A stretch of DNA of 64,000 nucleotides from Boswellia sacra (GCA_013180625.2 SNVD02002644.1:407001-471000); one strand, 5' to 3'. Shown: positions 9,830-22,500, numbered from the stretch's first letter. The notes: generated from the sequence alone by a model not told the origin. A program made the numbers and translations.

Positions 9830-10638
9830 ATAGGAGAAGTTAGTTGTAAATAGGTTATAAATATAATAATATTCTTATATCAATTTGGTGATAAGTTTAC
9901 TTAAGTTATGGAATTTTTTTATCATTTATTTGAGTTACATGTGTTTCACATCTATGGTATAAGTTGCTATCGGGGATAAATGTTAGAGGCCCCTCGATTA
10001 TGAAGCAATTAACCAATCACCCTTATGTATTGGAAAGTAACATATTAAAGACCCTCCATATAACTTGTAATAAAATCATTTTTTGGTGTAACTTGTAAAT
10101 TATAAGTGTTGTGTTTATAGTAAATATTAATATATTTAGTATAATTTCATATAAATTATTTTCAAATATTTTTAACATTACAACTTATTTTATTTTTAAA
10201 TTGAAACTAGGGTCTGCTAAACTTTCTTTTCGTTCTTTTATTCGTCTTATTTGAGGGCCTTTTGTTGGCGTCCTCATCACTTTCTGGTGCAGCGATATTA
10301 GATACAGCTACACTATTGGACTCCCACCAGGAATTTTGATTAGAAAACTGGTTAATCAATTCAATACAAGTGTTACTTGCGATAATAGCTCTTTCAAAAA
10401 GTAGTAATTAATAAATTACTTTTGGGCGAACTTGACTCAATTATTAATTATTAGAATTTTCTATTGAAACGAAATGACGTATGTGATGATAAATCGAATA
10501 TTGGCAGATCTGACCAATCACTTTCAACACATTTTAAAGTATCTTCTCTTTGGGTAAAGATTACTTCACTTCCATATATGAGATCAGTTCTCTAAACTCG
10601 GAAAGCTGCATCATTTGGCACAATCAACCTTCTCCCAG
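9830..10638. other. Upstream region of the alcohol dehydrogenase gene
   Basis: No gene is seen. A TATA-like CCATATATGA lies at about 10573-10582, some 60 bp before the ATG at 10639, and could be the core promoter. The rest is AT-rich single-copy-looking sequence. Confidence 0.5.
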
Positions 10639-12892
10639 ATGTCGAATTCCAATTCACAGGCCATAATGTGCAAAGGTAAGCTGGTAATATATATTGCTTG
10701 TAATTAATACCAAGAAGTCGTTGAATTCATTTCAATTGCTTTACTTCATTCTTTTGCATCCATATGGGGATATGGCAGCTGTGGTATGTTGGGGAAAGGG
10801 TGAGCCAATTAAGCTGGAAGATATTGAAGTAGAGCCACCAAAATCATTTGAAGTTCGACTTAAAATGCTCTATGCTAGCATTTGTCACACTGATATCTTA
10901 TACTCTAATGGAATTCCAGTGGTTAGTCATATCTATATGTATATATGTTCAATCATTTCTGAATTAATGAATCTAGCTATACCTTGATCAATTTTTGTTT
11001 GGAATAATATCGCTGTTTTTGACAAAAGTTACTTATATTTGCTGTTGTTGATCTATTCGTTCAGCCTCTCTTCCCTCGTGTTCCTGGCCATGAAGGTGTG
11101 GGGTAAGCCCATTTTTATGATTGCTTGTATGCATAATTCATATATTTATGGATATATATAGATGAAATGATTAATGTTCTCTCTCTGTAGACTACTTCTT
11201 GAGGTACTCTAGCTAGACTTTGTTTTTCGAGCAACCGCTTTTTCATCCAACTAAGGACTTTTCGCATGTATAGCTTCTCAATTCATGACAAAATTAAGGT
11301 AAGCTATGCGACTGCAGGGTGGTGGAGAGTGTGGGAGAGGAAGTGAAAGAATTTAGACAAGGAGATCTTGTGATTCCAACCTACATTGGAGAGTGTCAAG
11401 AATGCGAGAATTGCACATCAGGGACGTCCAATCTATGCCTAACATACCCAATAACCCGCAGTGGTCTGATGCTGGATGGCACTTCAAGAATGTCCGTAAG
11501 AGGCCAGAAGTTGTATCACATGTTTAGCTGCTCCACATGGTCCGAGTACACCGTTGTCAATGCCAATTATGTAGTCAAGGTCGATCCAGGCATAGCTTTC
11601 TCTCATGCTAGTTTCCTCTCTTGTGGATTCTCAACTGGTTTTGGGGCAGCTTGGAAGGATTTCAAAGTTGAAAAAGGATCAAGTGTTGCAGTTTTCGGCC
11701 TTGGAGCTGTTGGGCTAGGGGTATGCATGCAGTTGATTGGCCTTTATTCTATTCATTTAATTTTGGGTTTTATTTGGAAGTATCTTTAGGAAAAATACTT
11801 TCCAAGGGAAAATGATCTTAAAAGTGCTAGCTTTTTGATATAATGTTAATGATGGGCAATTATTAGTATTACTCTTACAGACTCCTATGACATCCACTAT
11901 ACCTTCACAGTCCTCCACAGTTTTGAAATTGTATTAAAAAATTAATCCTTATAACAGGATTTAATAATTTTCAAGTTTTGAAAATTAAATATTGTGTGAT
12001 TGTGATTAACGCAGGCTCTGGATGGAGCAAGAATGCAAGGAGCTGCTAAAATAATTGGTGTAGACACAAATCCATGGAAGAAAGAGAAGGGAAAAGCATT
12101 TGGAATGACCGATTTTATAAATCCAAGTGAGTCAGAGAAATCGGTTTCAGATTTGATCAAGGACATGACAGATGGAATGGGTGTGGATTATAGCTTTGAG
12201 TGTAGTGGAGTTCCAGCTTTAGCTAATGAAGCACTTTTAGCCACAAAGATGGTAAGCCTATATATTAAATAACCATATAGTAATATACTCATGATTCCCC
12301 AATAATTAAAACAAACTTGTTATTTATTTAGAAAATCCCTAAATTATTTATTTATAATTTTGTGTCAAATAATTTATATTTTAAAATGAATTAATATTAG
12401 CTGCTTGGGTTGGTTGTAGGGAAAAGGGAAAGCAATGATAATTGGAGTAGGACATCATGAAAGCTTGCAAATTGCTACAGTTCCTCTTGTGTTGGGAAGG
12501 ACTTTAAAGGGAAGTATTTTTGGCGGCCTGAAAACCAAGTCTGATCTTTCTATCGTACTGGAGAAATGCAAAAATAAGGTGCAATTAACTTACTCCTTTT
12601 TTAACATACAACTTGGGGTTTGTCATTAAAATATTTGTATCATAAACGTTAATAATTAGCAATACACACGAGTTTCAATTTGGTTAATTAACAAACACTT
12701 GATTTAGTCATAAAAGAGGTATTAAGATGGTGTTCTATACATACTTTTCGACAGGAATTTCAACTTGATGAGCTTTTGACTCATGAAGTTCCAATGGAAG
12801 ATATAGAAAAGGCGATTGAGCTGTTGAAGCAACCTGACTGTCTCAAGGTTTTAATCAAGATTTTTGAGCATGTATTTTTACTTGATCAATAA
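10639..12892 (+). CDS. Zinc-dependent alcohol dehydrogenase-like protein
   Basis: Seven exons: 10639-10675, 10779-10921, 11065-11102, 11318-11720, 12015-12251, 12420-12578, 12755-12892. All introns are GT-AG and frames join to give 384 aa, the usual medium-chain ADH length. Catalytic zinc ligands are Cys48 (ICHTD), His69 (GHE) and Cys175 (SCGF). The structural zinc loop has Cys99, 102, 105 and 113. The Rossmann loop GLGAVG is at 200-205 and Asp224 (GVD) favours NAD. By family it oxidises an alcohol to an aldehyde or ketone with NAD in the cytosol; it belongs with the plant ADH-like proteins, not obviously classical ADH1. The substrate is unknown. All key residues are present, so it looks functional. 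It lies about 3.4 kb upstream of a P450 on the same strand. The first exon is short (12 codons) and is the least certain. Confidence 0.9.
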
Positions 12893-13640
12893 AATCTAAT
12901 AAAGATAGCGGCAATCTGCAGAGGCCCTTTTTAAATCGTGCATTGGATTTGAGTATTGAAACTCTTTGTAACACTACATTGTGAGAATGAACAGTAAATG
13001 TGTGACAGTTCTTTTAAGGACATGTGAATCCTCATATGGTCAATTCTAACTTTGAATACGGTAATGGTGACCACATTTGTTGACATGTGATTTTTAATTA
13101 TAGATTCAGGTCCTTGCAATAATTAATTATATAGACAGAGCTATAGGTGCTCCAATTTAATGGGTAAAGGCAAAGTAATACTAGTGAAGAAACCAAAATT
13201 TATGCCTCAAGCTTGGACTGGACGAACAGCTCATTTCCATCTCCATTGAAAACAGCAGCCCAAACGAACACAGTCTCCCACCGGTTGAACACTACTCCGT
13301 TAAAGAAAAGCGGGAGGGGTATTTGCAAAAGACACTCCATGCTAAAGCCAGGTTCTCAAATTTGTATGAAAAATTAGGTTTAGATAATCAAACTAGAAAA
13401 CTGAATCAAAGCACATATGAAACTGTAATGAAGAGTTTGAAGAAGATGGGGAGAGCTACGAGAGTGCTTTCTGTGTGAATAATCAGAATCTCTGCTAAAC
13501 CACCTCCATTCCTCCTCCTGAGGCAACCCTGGAGCTCCCCCCTTGCCATTGGCGTCCTCTTTTCCTTTTCGTCGTTTGGCTTCCTCTCTTCAAGTAAGCT
13601 CTCTCTTTAGCCACTCATGAAGTCCTCAGCCTCCATTATT
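12893..13640. other. ADH 3' region and unassigned DNA
   Basis: The AATAAAATC overlapping the ADH stop at 12889 and AATAAAGATAG just after could serve polyadenylation. The rest has no open frame or repeat that I recognise. Confidence 0.45.
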
Positions 13641-13654
13641 CCTATTTCCCTCTG

Positions 13655-14100
13655 TATAAAACCCTCTTTCCTCTTCTGTCAAGTTCACCGCCCTTTTCTA
13701 TAATTCTCTCTCGTTCACCTTCCTCTTTTACCTCTCCTTCAAGAGAGAGTCAGTCCTATTCCGTGGTATTACATGGCAGCGTTGAACGGTACAACCGACC
13801 AATGTGAGAGAAGAAAAAATGACGTAAACAGTAACATTTTCAGTTTTTATTCCCACTTTTCTTGCCCATGGTATCATATCAGCGGTACCACGAAGCTAGG
13901 ACATACTCTCTCCTCCCCCAAATTTTGAATTTGTTCTTCTCTCTTTCCTTGGTTGGCTACTTTTGTCTCCTGACCTTGATCCTCTCTTTTAGTTTGTCCT
14001 CTTCCTCAATTAATAGAAATTGTGAACAGGCTGATGGTCGAAATTAAGGTTTTGGTTCATCTGTAGTCAATTGGGTCTCCATGGAATTTGTATCATGTAC
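13655..14100 (+). promoter_or_regulatory. Orphan promoter-like and CT-rich leader-like region
   Basis: CTGTATAAAACC at about 13653-13664 is a good TATA box and is followed by long CT-rich tracts (13665-13750 and 13900-14010) typical of plant 5' leaders. No coding sequence follows: the ATG at 14081 opens only 16 codons before a stop. It may be the promoter of a lost gene, a non-coding transcript or a captured fragment. Confidence 0.35.
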
Positions 14101-14867
14101 TGTGCTTGGTCTTCACTTGGGTTGCAAATAGGCTTGGGCTTTGGGACAATATTATCACCCTGCAACTAGGTTTTTCATTTCAACAATCTTGCGACACCTT
14201 CTGTAGTAGAATAGAAGTTTTGTAGATAATAAATCGATCTGATATACGCAAGAAATCACATCTATGACTCTGATCTTTGCTTGCTATAGCGAGCATTTTA
14301 AAATATGTTCGTGCCTGTTTAGCCCTTATATGGCACTCCTCTTTAATCAAATGCAGTTCATTTATGCAAGGTCCACCTCCTTATTTTAGCGATATTCACA
14401 AGCAGCTAAATTGATTTACTGATGCAAAAGCTATGTCAATTGACTACTAAATATTATTTTCCCACATCCAGAATTTTGTTTGCTCAAATCTTAATTTGAA
14501 TCTCAACAATGAAACAATTAATTTATGGTAAATGCTACAGTACCCTGGGGTACTGATACTTGAAAGCAAATAGAAATTGTAAAAATTTGTATAAAAATTA
14601 TAAATCAAGCAAAATGTTATAAATATTGTAAATGCATATAAAAATTATAAATTGATATAAAAGTTGTGAATAAACATATAAAAACTGCAAATCTTATTGT
14701 GAATAAACTTATAAAAATTACAAATCTTGCTCATAAATTTTTTAAATACTTATAATTTTTATATATTTATTTACAATTTTTATATAAATTATATGATTTT
14801 TACTTGTTGGATAAAAAAGCCAAATTTGATTAATTTTTGCTCCAATTATTTTATATATTGTTTCTTT
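14101..14867. repeat. AT-rich degenerate repeat region
   Basis: From about 14570 to 14790 variants of TATAAAAATTATAAAT recur about every 20-40 bp in both orientations. It is preceded by GCTACAGTACCCTGGGGTACT (14536-14556), a short palindromic start that could be a MITE end, though no matching far end was found. At 14808-14862 a fragment of the P450 upstream region (compare 15143-15195) is repeated. No gene is seen. Confidence 0.5.
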
Positions 14868-15775
14868 TTTACATTAAGTACGAAAATGAGAGCCTTTCAA
14901 TCCCTACTTGTGGAGCTACAACTTCTGCAGGGACCATCTCAACGTGGGCTTTGGGCTGTCAAATATAAAAGATTAAGCCCACAAAGAGAAAATAACGTTA
15001 ACAAAATGAAAGTGGTGCTTGAGCTTGAGCAAATGAAGTGATGGTGGCGTGAAATGAGTAAACTTAAGAGAGAGAGAAGGCAGTGAATTAGCCCAGAGGA
15101 GAAGAGCCAAGACGAGAGGTGGGGTTTTTAAGACTTTCGTATGAAGTTAAAGTGGCCAAATTTGATTATCTTTTTTTTCTCAAATTATTTTATATTGTGA
15201 ACTGGCCTTGCTACAAACTCTACAACTCTAACCCTTTCGATTTTTGTTGTGTCCTCTCTACGGTTTCTCTTGAGAAATTCACTTGATGAGACCCAAACTT
15301 TTCTTTGTTGTTATTGTTAAAATCTATCTGTTTATGATAGTCAATTCAAGATATCGTATCCTTAATGACTTGTTAATTGTTACGAGCCTAAGTTTATTGC
15401 ATCATATTTTATTCTTGTCCAAAAATATTTTATGGAAGGGATCTTTTAATATAAATTTTTGATACAATTTATTGACACAAATTTATAGCATTTGATTTTA
15501 CAAAATCTAATGGTTGAGATTGAAAGTCAATAAGTTACATTTAATACTGTCAACTCATCAATTATCTCAACCATTGAATTATGTAGATTAATAGCTGAAA
15601 TTTGTGTCTAATTTTGTATCTAAAGATCTCTTTTCATATATTAAAAACAAATGAAAATATGGGATAAAGACGGTCACACGGACGGTTTTGGCTGTTTAAG
15701 TTATGCAGTTATATGGTAAACGTGATATACTAAATTAATTAAACAACCTTCTCTTTAATTATCATGGCACGGGGT
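14868..15775 (+). repeat. P450 upstream region, copy beside the intact gene
   Basis: Inverted counterpart of 5405-6695, carried here in its presumed native place 5' of the P450. It is interrupted by a MITE (15433-15637) that is absent from the other copy. The left end (14868-14914) is a short inverted piece of repeat F. The 104-codon frame at 14727-15041 crosses this border and is not considered real. Confidence 0.8.
15433..15637. mobile_element. MITE with long inverted ends
   Basis: The left arm (GATCTTTTAATATA, then GACACAAATTT, then AATGGTTGAGAT) is mirrored by the right arm (AGATCTTTAGATACAAAATT, GACACAAATTT on the minus strand). Arms span about 70-90 bp each, nearly the whole element. 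The paralogous upstream copy near 5525-5545 lacks it, confirming an insertion. Boundaries are good to about 5 bp; the target duplication is unclear. Confidence 0.72.
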
Positions 15776-16171
15776 TGTTGGCTTTAATTAAAAGGAAAAA
15801 GTTATGATAAACGTGGTATGATACAACCCCCTCAAGATTCAAAATCTGACACACCCTGCTTACAAGAAGAAGCAATGTTAATACACGTGCTTAATTGCTA
15901 TTATTGCATTGTTTACATGTGTCGTACGTGCTTAATTGCTAAATTAATCATCGTTCATATCAGATGCCTCATTATTTTAGCTTAATGGGCAGCCGAGAGA
16001 TTCTTGGAAATAGTATTTGCTAGGATTCCTAATGCTTGTATCCTCATGTTTTTATATTCAGAAAATGAGCCTTAGTTATTTTGGCTTGCGATTTCGATAG
16101 TACTCAGAAAAGATAGTTTATACAAAGATAATATAAACCAAAATTGCTTTTTCACGTGGAGATATTAATTA

Positions 16172-16182
16172 GCATACTATAA
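16172..16182 (+). promoter_or_regulatory. Probable TATA region of the P450 gene
   Basis: ACTATAAGTAG lies about 85-90 bp before the P450 ATG, leaving a leader of about 60 bp. Upstream, ACACGTGCTTAATTGCT (about 15880-15900) and a partial repeat with TACGTGCTTAATTGCT (about 15925-15940) give two ACGT-core G-box-like sites. Assignment is by position only. Confidence 0.45.
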
Positions 16183-16264
16183 GTAGAATCAAGGGTAGTC
16201 GAGGCCAAAAGCAATATCATATTCTCAGTCCTCACCACTGTCCTCTAGCTCTACCTTTCTAATC

Positions 16265-17995
16265 ATGGACTTCACAATATTCCTTCTCCCCTTTCTTCTA
16301 TGTCTTTTAATGTTCCTTAAAGTTTTGAAGACCAATCACGAAAATTCAAAACTTCCTCCAGGGCCTTGCAAATTACCTTTCATTGGAAACGTGCACCAGC
16401 TTGTTGGCTCTCTACCCCATCGTGCACTTGCACACTTAGCCAAAAAATATGGACCCTTCATGCACCTACAACTCGGAGAGGTTCCCACCATTGTTGTTTC
16501 CTCCGCGGAATTCGCAGAACAAGTGATGAAAACCAATGACCGCATCTTCGCTTCGAGGCCTCATCATCCAACAGCAAGTGTCTTACTATACGATTCCAGT
16601 GATATAGTCTTTGCACCCTATGGTGATTACTGGAGACAAGTACGAAAAATTTGCGTAATGGAGCTCTTTAACATGAAACGAGTCCAATCTTTCCGTTCAA
16701 TGAGAGAGGAAGAAGTTTCCAGTCTCATTCATCTAATTGGTTCCGAAGCAGAAGCAGGATCAGTGATTAACCTTACGTATAAAGTAATGTCATCAACTTC
16801 TACGGTGATTTCAAGGGCGGCCTTTGGGAAGAAATACCCTGATCAAGAATTATTCGTATCGACTGTCAATGAAGTTATGAAATTGCTGGGAGGTTTTAGT
16901 ATTGCGGATCTGTTTCCTTCCATTGAATTGCTTCCATCCATCAGTGGAACCAAGTCGCAGATGAAGAAGTTGCACCAAAAAGCTGACAGAATAATTGAAA
17001 ACATCATTAATGAGCATAAGATCAAGCGCAAGCCGGGTGATGAAGGAGATGATGAAGATCTGGTAGATGTTCTGTTGAAAGCTCAAGAGCGAGGTGATCT
17101 TGAATTTCCCTTAACTAGGGACAACATCAAAGCAATAATATTTGTAAGTAACTTTTACTTCTTGCATGCACGTACTATAATATAAGTTAGTTTATATATG
17201 TTACGTCCTTAATTAGAGTTAAATTGCAATGCCTATGTAAAATAATCTCTCTTGCATGCCTCTTCCAATTCAGGAAAAATCAACAATATTTAAAGGCCTC
17301 AAATAAACTATATATGTTTAATGTTGTTCAATATATTGAATCTCAAATTAATTCAATGTTCCTTTCAGGATATGTTTCTTGCTGGCAGCGATACATCTTC
17401 GACAACAGTAGATTGGGCAATGTCTGAGCTGATAAAAAATCCAGGATCTATGAGAAAGGCACAAGCTGAAGTGAGGGAAGTGTTTAATAGAAATGGGAAG
17501 GTTGACGAAATTGCCATTAACGAAATGAAATTTTTGAAGCTAGTAATAAAGGAGACTTTGAGGTTACATCCTCCTGCTCCTTTGTTAGCACCAAGAGAAA
17601 GTCAAGAGAGATGTGAGATTAATGGATTCAACGTACCTGCCAAAACCAAAGTGGTTGTTAATGCATGGGCAATTGGAACAGATCCAAAACATTGGACTGA
17701 ACCTGAAAGCTTTAATCCTGAGAGGTTTCTTGATTCTTCCGTTGACTATAAGGGGACTCATTTTGAATTTATGCCATTTGGTGCTGGAAGGAGGATATGT
17801 CCAGGAATGTCATTTGGTGTCGCCAATGTCGAGCTCTTCCTAGCGATGTTGTTGTACCATTTCGATTGGAAACTTCCTAATGGAATGAAGCATGAAGATT
17901 TGGACATGACAGAATCCTTTGGGCTAACAGTTAGAAGAAAAGATGATCTGTTGCTGATTCCCCTTCCATATCATCATGCACTGCCTATTGCATAG
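16265..17995 (+). CDS. Cytochrome P450, CYP71 clan (CYP71D-like)
   Basis: Two exons, 16265-17143 and 17369-17995, joined by a phase-0 GT-AG intron, encode 501 aa: the standard A-type P450 gene structure and length. Residues 1-20 form a hydrophobic ER anchor; the hinge PPGP is at 31-34. The I-helix oxygen-binding motif AGSDTS is at 298-303, right after the intron. ExxR is at 355-358, PERF at 410-413, and the heme loop [10 protein letters not shown] at 430-439 with Cys437 as iron ligand. All are intact, so it should be an active NADPH- and O2-dependent monooxygenase on the ER surface. The CYP71D-like assignment is from general resemblance; such enzymes often hydroxylate terpenoids, flavonoids or alkaloids, but the substrate cannot be read here. 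A truncated paralogue lies inverted at 9611-9824. Confidence 0.95.
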
Positions 17996-19300
17996 ACTCA
18001 AACTGAAGCAATAGCAGTTATGATCTGCTACTGCTACCAGATATGAATTAGAGTCAAAGCTGTTTGCTTGAATCCATTAAGATTTTCAGACTTCTTTTTC
18101 TTTTTGAAATGAAACTAGACACTTAAATTTGATGGTTGGTTTGTTATTACTTAAAAATATATATATGAAGCTGAATTGTATTATTGTTAGCTGTTATTGG
18201 TTGGACTGAAACCTAAAAGCTTAATTATGTTAATTAAATACGAAGAACATTTTTGTTCCCAGAAGATTTCTTCATTATTTCTTTTTGTTTCATATCCGCC
18301 ACTTAAAATGAATAACTCAAAAATGAAATGAGGAATCCTAAATCAATTTTCCTACAAGTGAAGATATTGGCAAATTGGTAATTAAATATTTAACAGTCAG
18401 CATAATTCATTTGAAACCGGCCCACATGCTACACCTTTTTTTTTTTTCTCTCGAAATAGGATGAATAAATTAGAACTAACAGAAAGAAAGCATCTTTGCA
18501 AAGTCAAATATATAACCAAGTTCAAGTAGAGGGTCGAAAAATATTAAAATCATTGAAACTGTTCTGATTTAAGAATAAAGACAGAAGAACAAAAGATGGA
18601 TTGCAAATGAAACAATCCAAATTATAGGAGGATTAAGAAGCGTTGAGCTTTAATTTTGTTTTTACTTCTAAATTGTAAAGCTTTCGGATTATAGAATGAA
18701 GCTAAGGACAATGAATAATTTTGGTACACAATCAAATTAATTAATCTTTACAATTTGACATTATTTTATTGAATGAGTAATGAATGTGTCATGTATTATG
18801 ACTTGACTTCCTTCATTCGTTATTACTTTCACTCGCTCAACCATATTTTATAAATTTAAATTGTATAAATAAATTATATATGTATGTGTGTGTGTGTGTA
18901 GCATTATTTGAAATGCACCCATAAATTGAATTGTAGCCCGTGGCTCTTATTGGAATAAATCACTCCCTCAACTAAATGTCTTGATATGTAAAAGTGAAAA
19001 TCTATTTATTTCCACAATACTCTCCCTTGGATTAACGAGATGAGATATTATTAAGAAAGATGCGATGAAATAAAAATCTCAGAAAAATATCTCAACTTTA
19101 TAATGAATTAAGAAGTGGAATTGTTTGTTAAACACCTTGCCAATAGAATCCAATAAGATGAAAATTAATTAAAAGAAAAATACGACAGTACACTTTGTCC
19201 AAAATATGAACCCTTGACAAATACTCACTTATATGATGAATGTTTCTTGATAGATACTCTACTGATAGTCTCCATTTATAAATCATTAAAATTATTTAGT
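17996..19300 (+). repeat. P450 3' UTR and 3'-flank copy C
   Basis: This is the undisturbed reference copy of the flank that also occurs at 4234-5260 (direct) and 8497-9600 (inverted). It retains the empty copia site (about 18630) and the empty small-hAT site (about 19020-19065). A TGTGTGTGTG run is at about 18886-18898. No frame of interest. Confidence 0.85.
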
Positions 19301-19307
19301 TTAGACA

Positions 19308-19520
19308 ACAATACCCGCAATGGGTTGGTTCAAGTGGAGAAGCGGGTCAGGATGGAGTTGGTACAGCACCAATGGTAAAGTCCTGGGTTCGAGTCTCCAC
19401 AATGGCCTCCTCCATGATTTAAGTGGGAGACCGTGACAGTGGGTTGTGGTTGCGCTAGTCTCCTCCGAGGATTAGTCGTGGTGCGCGTAAGCTAGCTCGG
19501 ACACCTCGGTTACAAAAAAA
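19308..19520 (+). mobile_element. tRNA-derived SINE-like element
   Basis: A clear RNA polymerase III B box GGTTCGAGTCTC sits at 19386-19397, preceded by A-box-like sequence (TGGTTCAAGTGG at 19326-19337, or the TGGTACAGCACC region near 19360). The element ends in a short A run (19514-19521). The inverted paralogue near 8255-8300 lacks this block between the TTTAGTTTA-like and CACCACAAATAG-like flanks, which supports insertion. Exact ends and target duplication were not resolved. Confidence 0.62.
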
Positions 19521-19546
19521 AGAAGCACCACAAATAGAAATTGAAG

Positions 19547-22500
19547 TAGAGGTGGAACCAATCCCGGGGATTGGGCCCTGTAATTCCCCCACCTGTTTGG
19601 GCCGAGGATGAGGAGCTAAAAATAGGAAATAGGGTGGGGATGGGGATAACAATTTTACCCGAAATTAAATGGGGATAGGGATGGGGATTGTGCTCCAAAC
19701 CCAGCTCGACTCGCTCCCCAAAATTAAAATAAAATAATAAAAATATATATTTATGTTTAGTAATCTAATACTTGGACCCTCTTATAAAACTTAATGTCCA
19801 GCCTACTTTAATAAAATCAAAGCCCAACCTAGCCCAACTTTGTTTGTCTTGCTTTTGCTAACAAAAAATAAAATCCTAGCATGCACACAATGATGTGTTT
19901 TCTATTCATGAATTGTGATATTATTCCTACTGATTTGCACAGTCATCTGTGAGAGAGGAAGAAATAAGTTTCGTAGGATTGGACAAGAAAGAGTCAAGAA
20001 GTGGATGAATAAACAATGAAATCAAACAGTAGATTTTATTTTTAACATAGTTAATTGCTTCATGATTGGTGAGGAGCTGCATCTTGCAAGTAAAACATGA
20101 GTTTTAATATAAAATCTAAGTAAACAAAGCTAGTGGGGTGGAGTGAAGATTGAAGTGAAATAGATAAACAAAGTCAAAATTGGCTAGTGGTGGGGTCCAA
20201 GGGAAGAAAATAAACATAGCCTGTAAGCTTTTGCTTAAAATATTCAAACAAACCTGGAAGCTTTTGTTTAAAATATTCAAGCAAAAATTTTTATCACTCG
20301 TTACAATATTTCTCGTTTTTGTACTATAGTTATTTATTATATATCAATTTTTCACTTGTAAATTGTGATCTTACAAGTTACAATCAGGTGCATCTTTTTC
20401 TCTCTTTATATATATATATATATTATAATAAAAAGTTTTGCATGAGAAAAGCAAGCTTGCATTTTTATTTTCCTTTTTGGTTTGACATGTGTTTGGCAAT
20501 TGGGAAAAGTGAATTATTAGTAGAAAATTCATATGAATTTTTTACTAATTTAATACGAAAACAATTTAAATTTATTTATTTATGTAATTAATCATAAATT
20601 ATTATGTATTTTCTATTTAAGTTTATTTTAAAATATATGTTGAATTTCTTTTTTTTTTGGTTATTTTTAGATTAAAGATGTCCACCCCATAATTAATAGA
20701 TGAAGTAGAGACAAGAGATACTAAGAGGGTATTAAATGAATCAGAAGTTGGGGATATTAGAGTAGAGGTTGGTACAAGACAAGGAAGATTGCAATCCGTT
20801 GTATGGCAACATTACAGAAAGCAAAAAATTAATGGTAAGGAGAAAGTCATATGTAATTATTGTAATAATAAACTTGTGGGAAGAGCTATCGATGGGACAA
20901 GATACTTGAAAACTTGTCTTAAGAGGAATCAAAAAGACATTAAGCAATATTGTTTGAAAAGGGCGAAAACAAATGAAGGAAAAATCACATTAGAAGCATA
21001 TAGTTATGATCCTGATGTTACAAAGAGGGAAATTGCTTCTATGATCATTTTGCATGAGTATCCTATAAGTGTGGTTGAACATGAAGGTTTTAGAAGAGTT
21101 TGTAAATCTCTTAATCCATTATTCAAGCCAATGTGTCGGTCAACAATAAAAAATGAAGTATTTCAAATCTATGAGCTTGAGAAGGAAAAGCTTAATAGGT
21201 TGGTTGCAAACAATAAGAGTAGAATTGCAATTACAACTGATATGTGGACAGCTAGCAATCAAACAAGAGGATACATGATGGTGACAGCACATTTTATTGA
21301 TGATTCTTGGGCTTTACAAAGTCGTATAATGAGGTACAATTTCTTTACTTCTTTTTGTTAATATCATATTGATTTTGATTATATTATCGTAAGAAATTTG
21401 TTTATAATCATTTTTAATATAATCTTTTAGGCCTGTATACGTGCCTTGTCCGCATACAACTAAGCAGCTCTATGAAGTGTTGTATCGGTGTTTGATGGAC
21501 TTGAACATTGATCGTAAGTTGTCTGCATTAACTGTTGATAATGGTAGCGCTAATGATCTCATGGTTACTTATTTGTTGAGAAACTTTCTTCTAAAGATCT
21601 AATTTTAGGTGGGACATTGTTTCATATGCGTTGTCCTACACATATATTAAATTTGATTGTAAAGGCCGGTTTAGATGTAATTGGTGAAGGGACTGATAGG
21701 ATACGTGGATATGTAGCATATTGGACAGGAACACGAAAAAGAATTGAGAAATTTGAGGATACATGTTGTGAAGAAATTAAAGATTTCTGCTAGTAAAAAG
21801 TTACATCTTGATTGTAAAACAAGATGGAACTCTACATATCTAATGCTTACAAGTGCAATACCATATAGAAGTGTTTTCTCTCGTTTGAAACAACGCCATC
21901 CAAAATTTTGAAATTTGCCAACTGACAATGATAGGGAGTTAGCCATGGTTTTAGAGGAAAATTTGAAGTTGTTTTATGAAGTCACTGAAATGTTCTCGAG
22001 GAGTAAGTACCCTACAACTAATTTATTTTTTCTACAAGTTTGTGAGATTAGATTGTCATTATCTGATTGGCTTGAATCTTCTTATTTTGAAATTAAAAAA
22101 ATGGCATCTAATATGATATCAAAGTGTGAGAAATATTGGCAAGTGATTCATGGAGTAATGGCAACAGCAACAATGTTGGATCCTAGGTATAAAATGAAAT
22201 TGGTTGAGTACTACTTTCCCATGATCTTCGGTGGTGAAGAGGCTTCTTTCCATATTGAGAGAGTTAGGAAACTTTGTTTGGATTTAGCAAATGAGTATGA
22301 GACCAAAAAGAAGAATAGAAAGACTTTTGAACATGATGCTTCTTCAATAACACATTTATCTTCTCGCCTACCAATCAGTAATTCTAGTAGAAAAGTAGAA
22401 TGCATGATTAAATTTGAATTGTTTGCCAAATCTAGTGACAATGGGCTTTCAAAAACTAAGTTTGACACTTACTTGGATGAAAAAGTTTTGCCTACGACAA

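Noticed and set aside
13862..14047. 61-codon frame with hydrophobic core between the ADH and P450 genes
   Set aside because: It lies in CT-rich leader-like sequence; Ser/Leu/Phe content is explained by composition and no family is recognisable.
14727..15041. 104-codon plus-strand frame upstream of the P450
   Set aside because: It crosses from AT-rich repeats into the duplicated P450 upstream region, and the inverted copy at 6400-6695 does not keep the frame.
19326..19400. Possible intact tRNA gene
   Set aside because: Only the B box is convincing; no cloverleaf with paired acceptor stem could be drawn, so a SINE explains it better.
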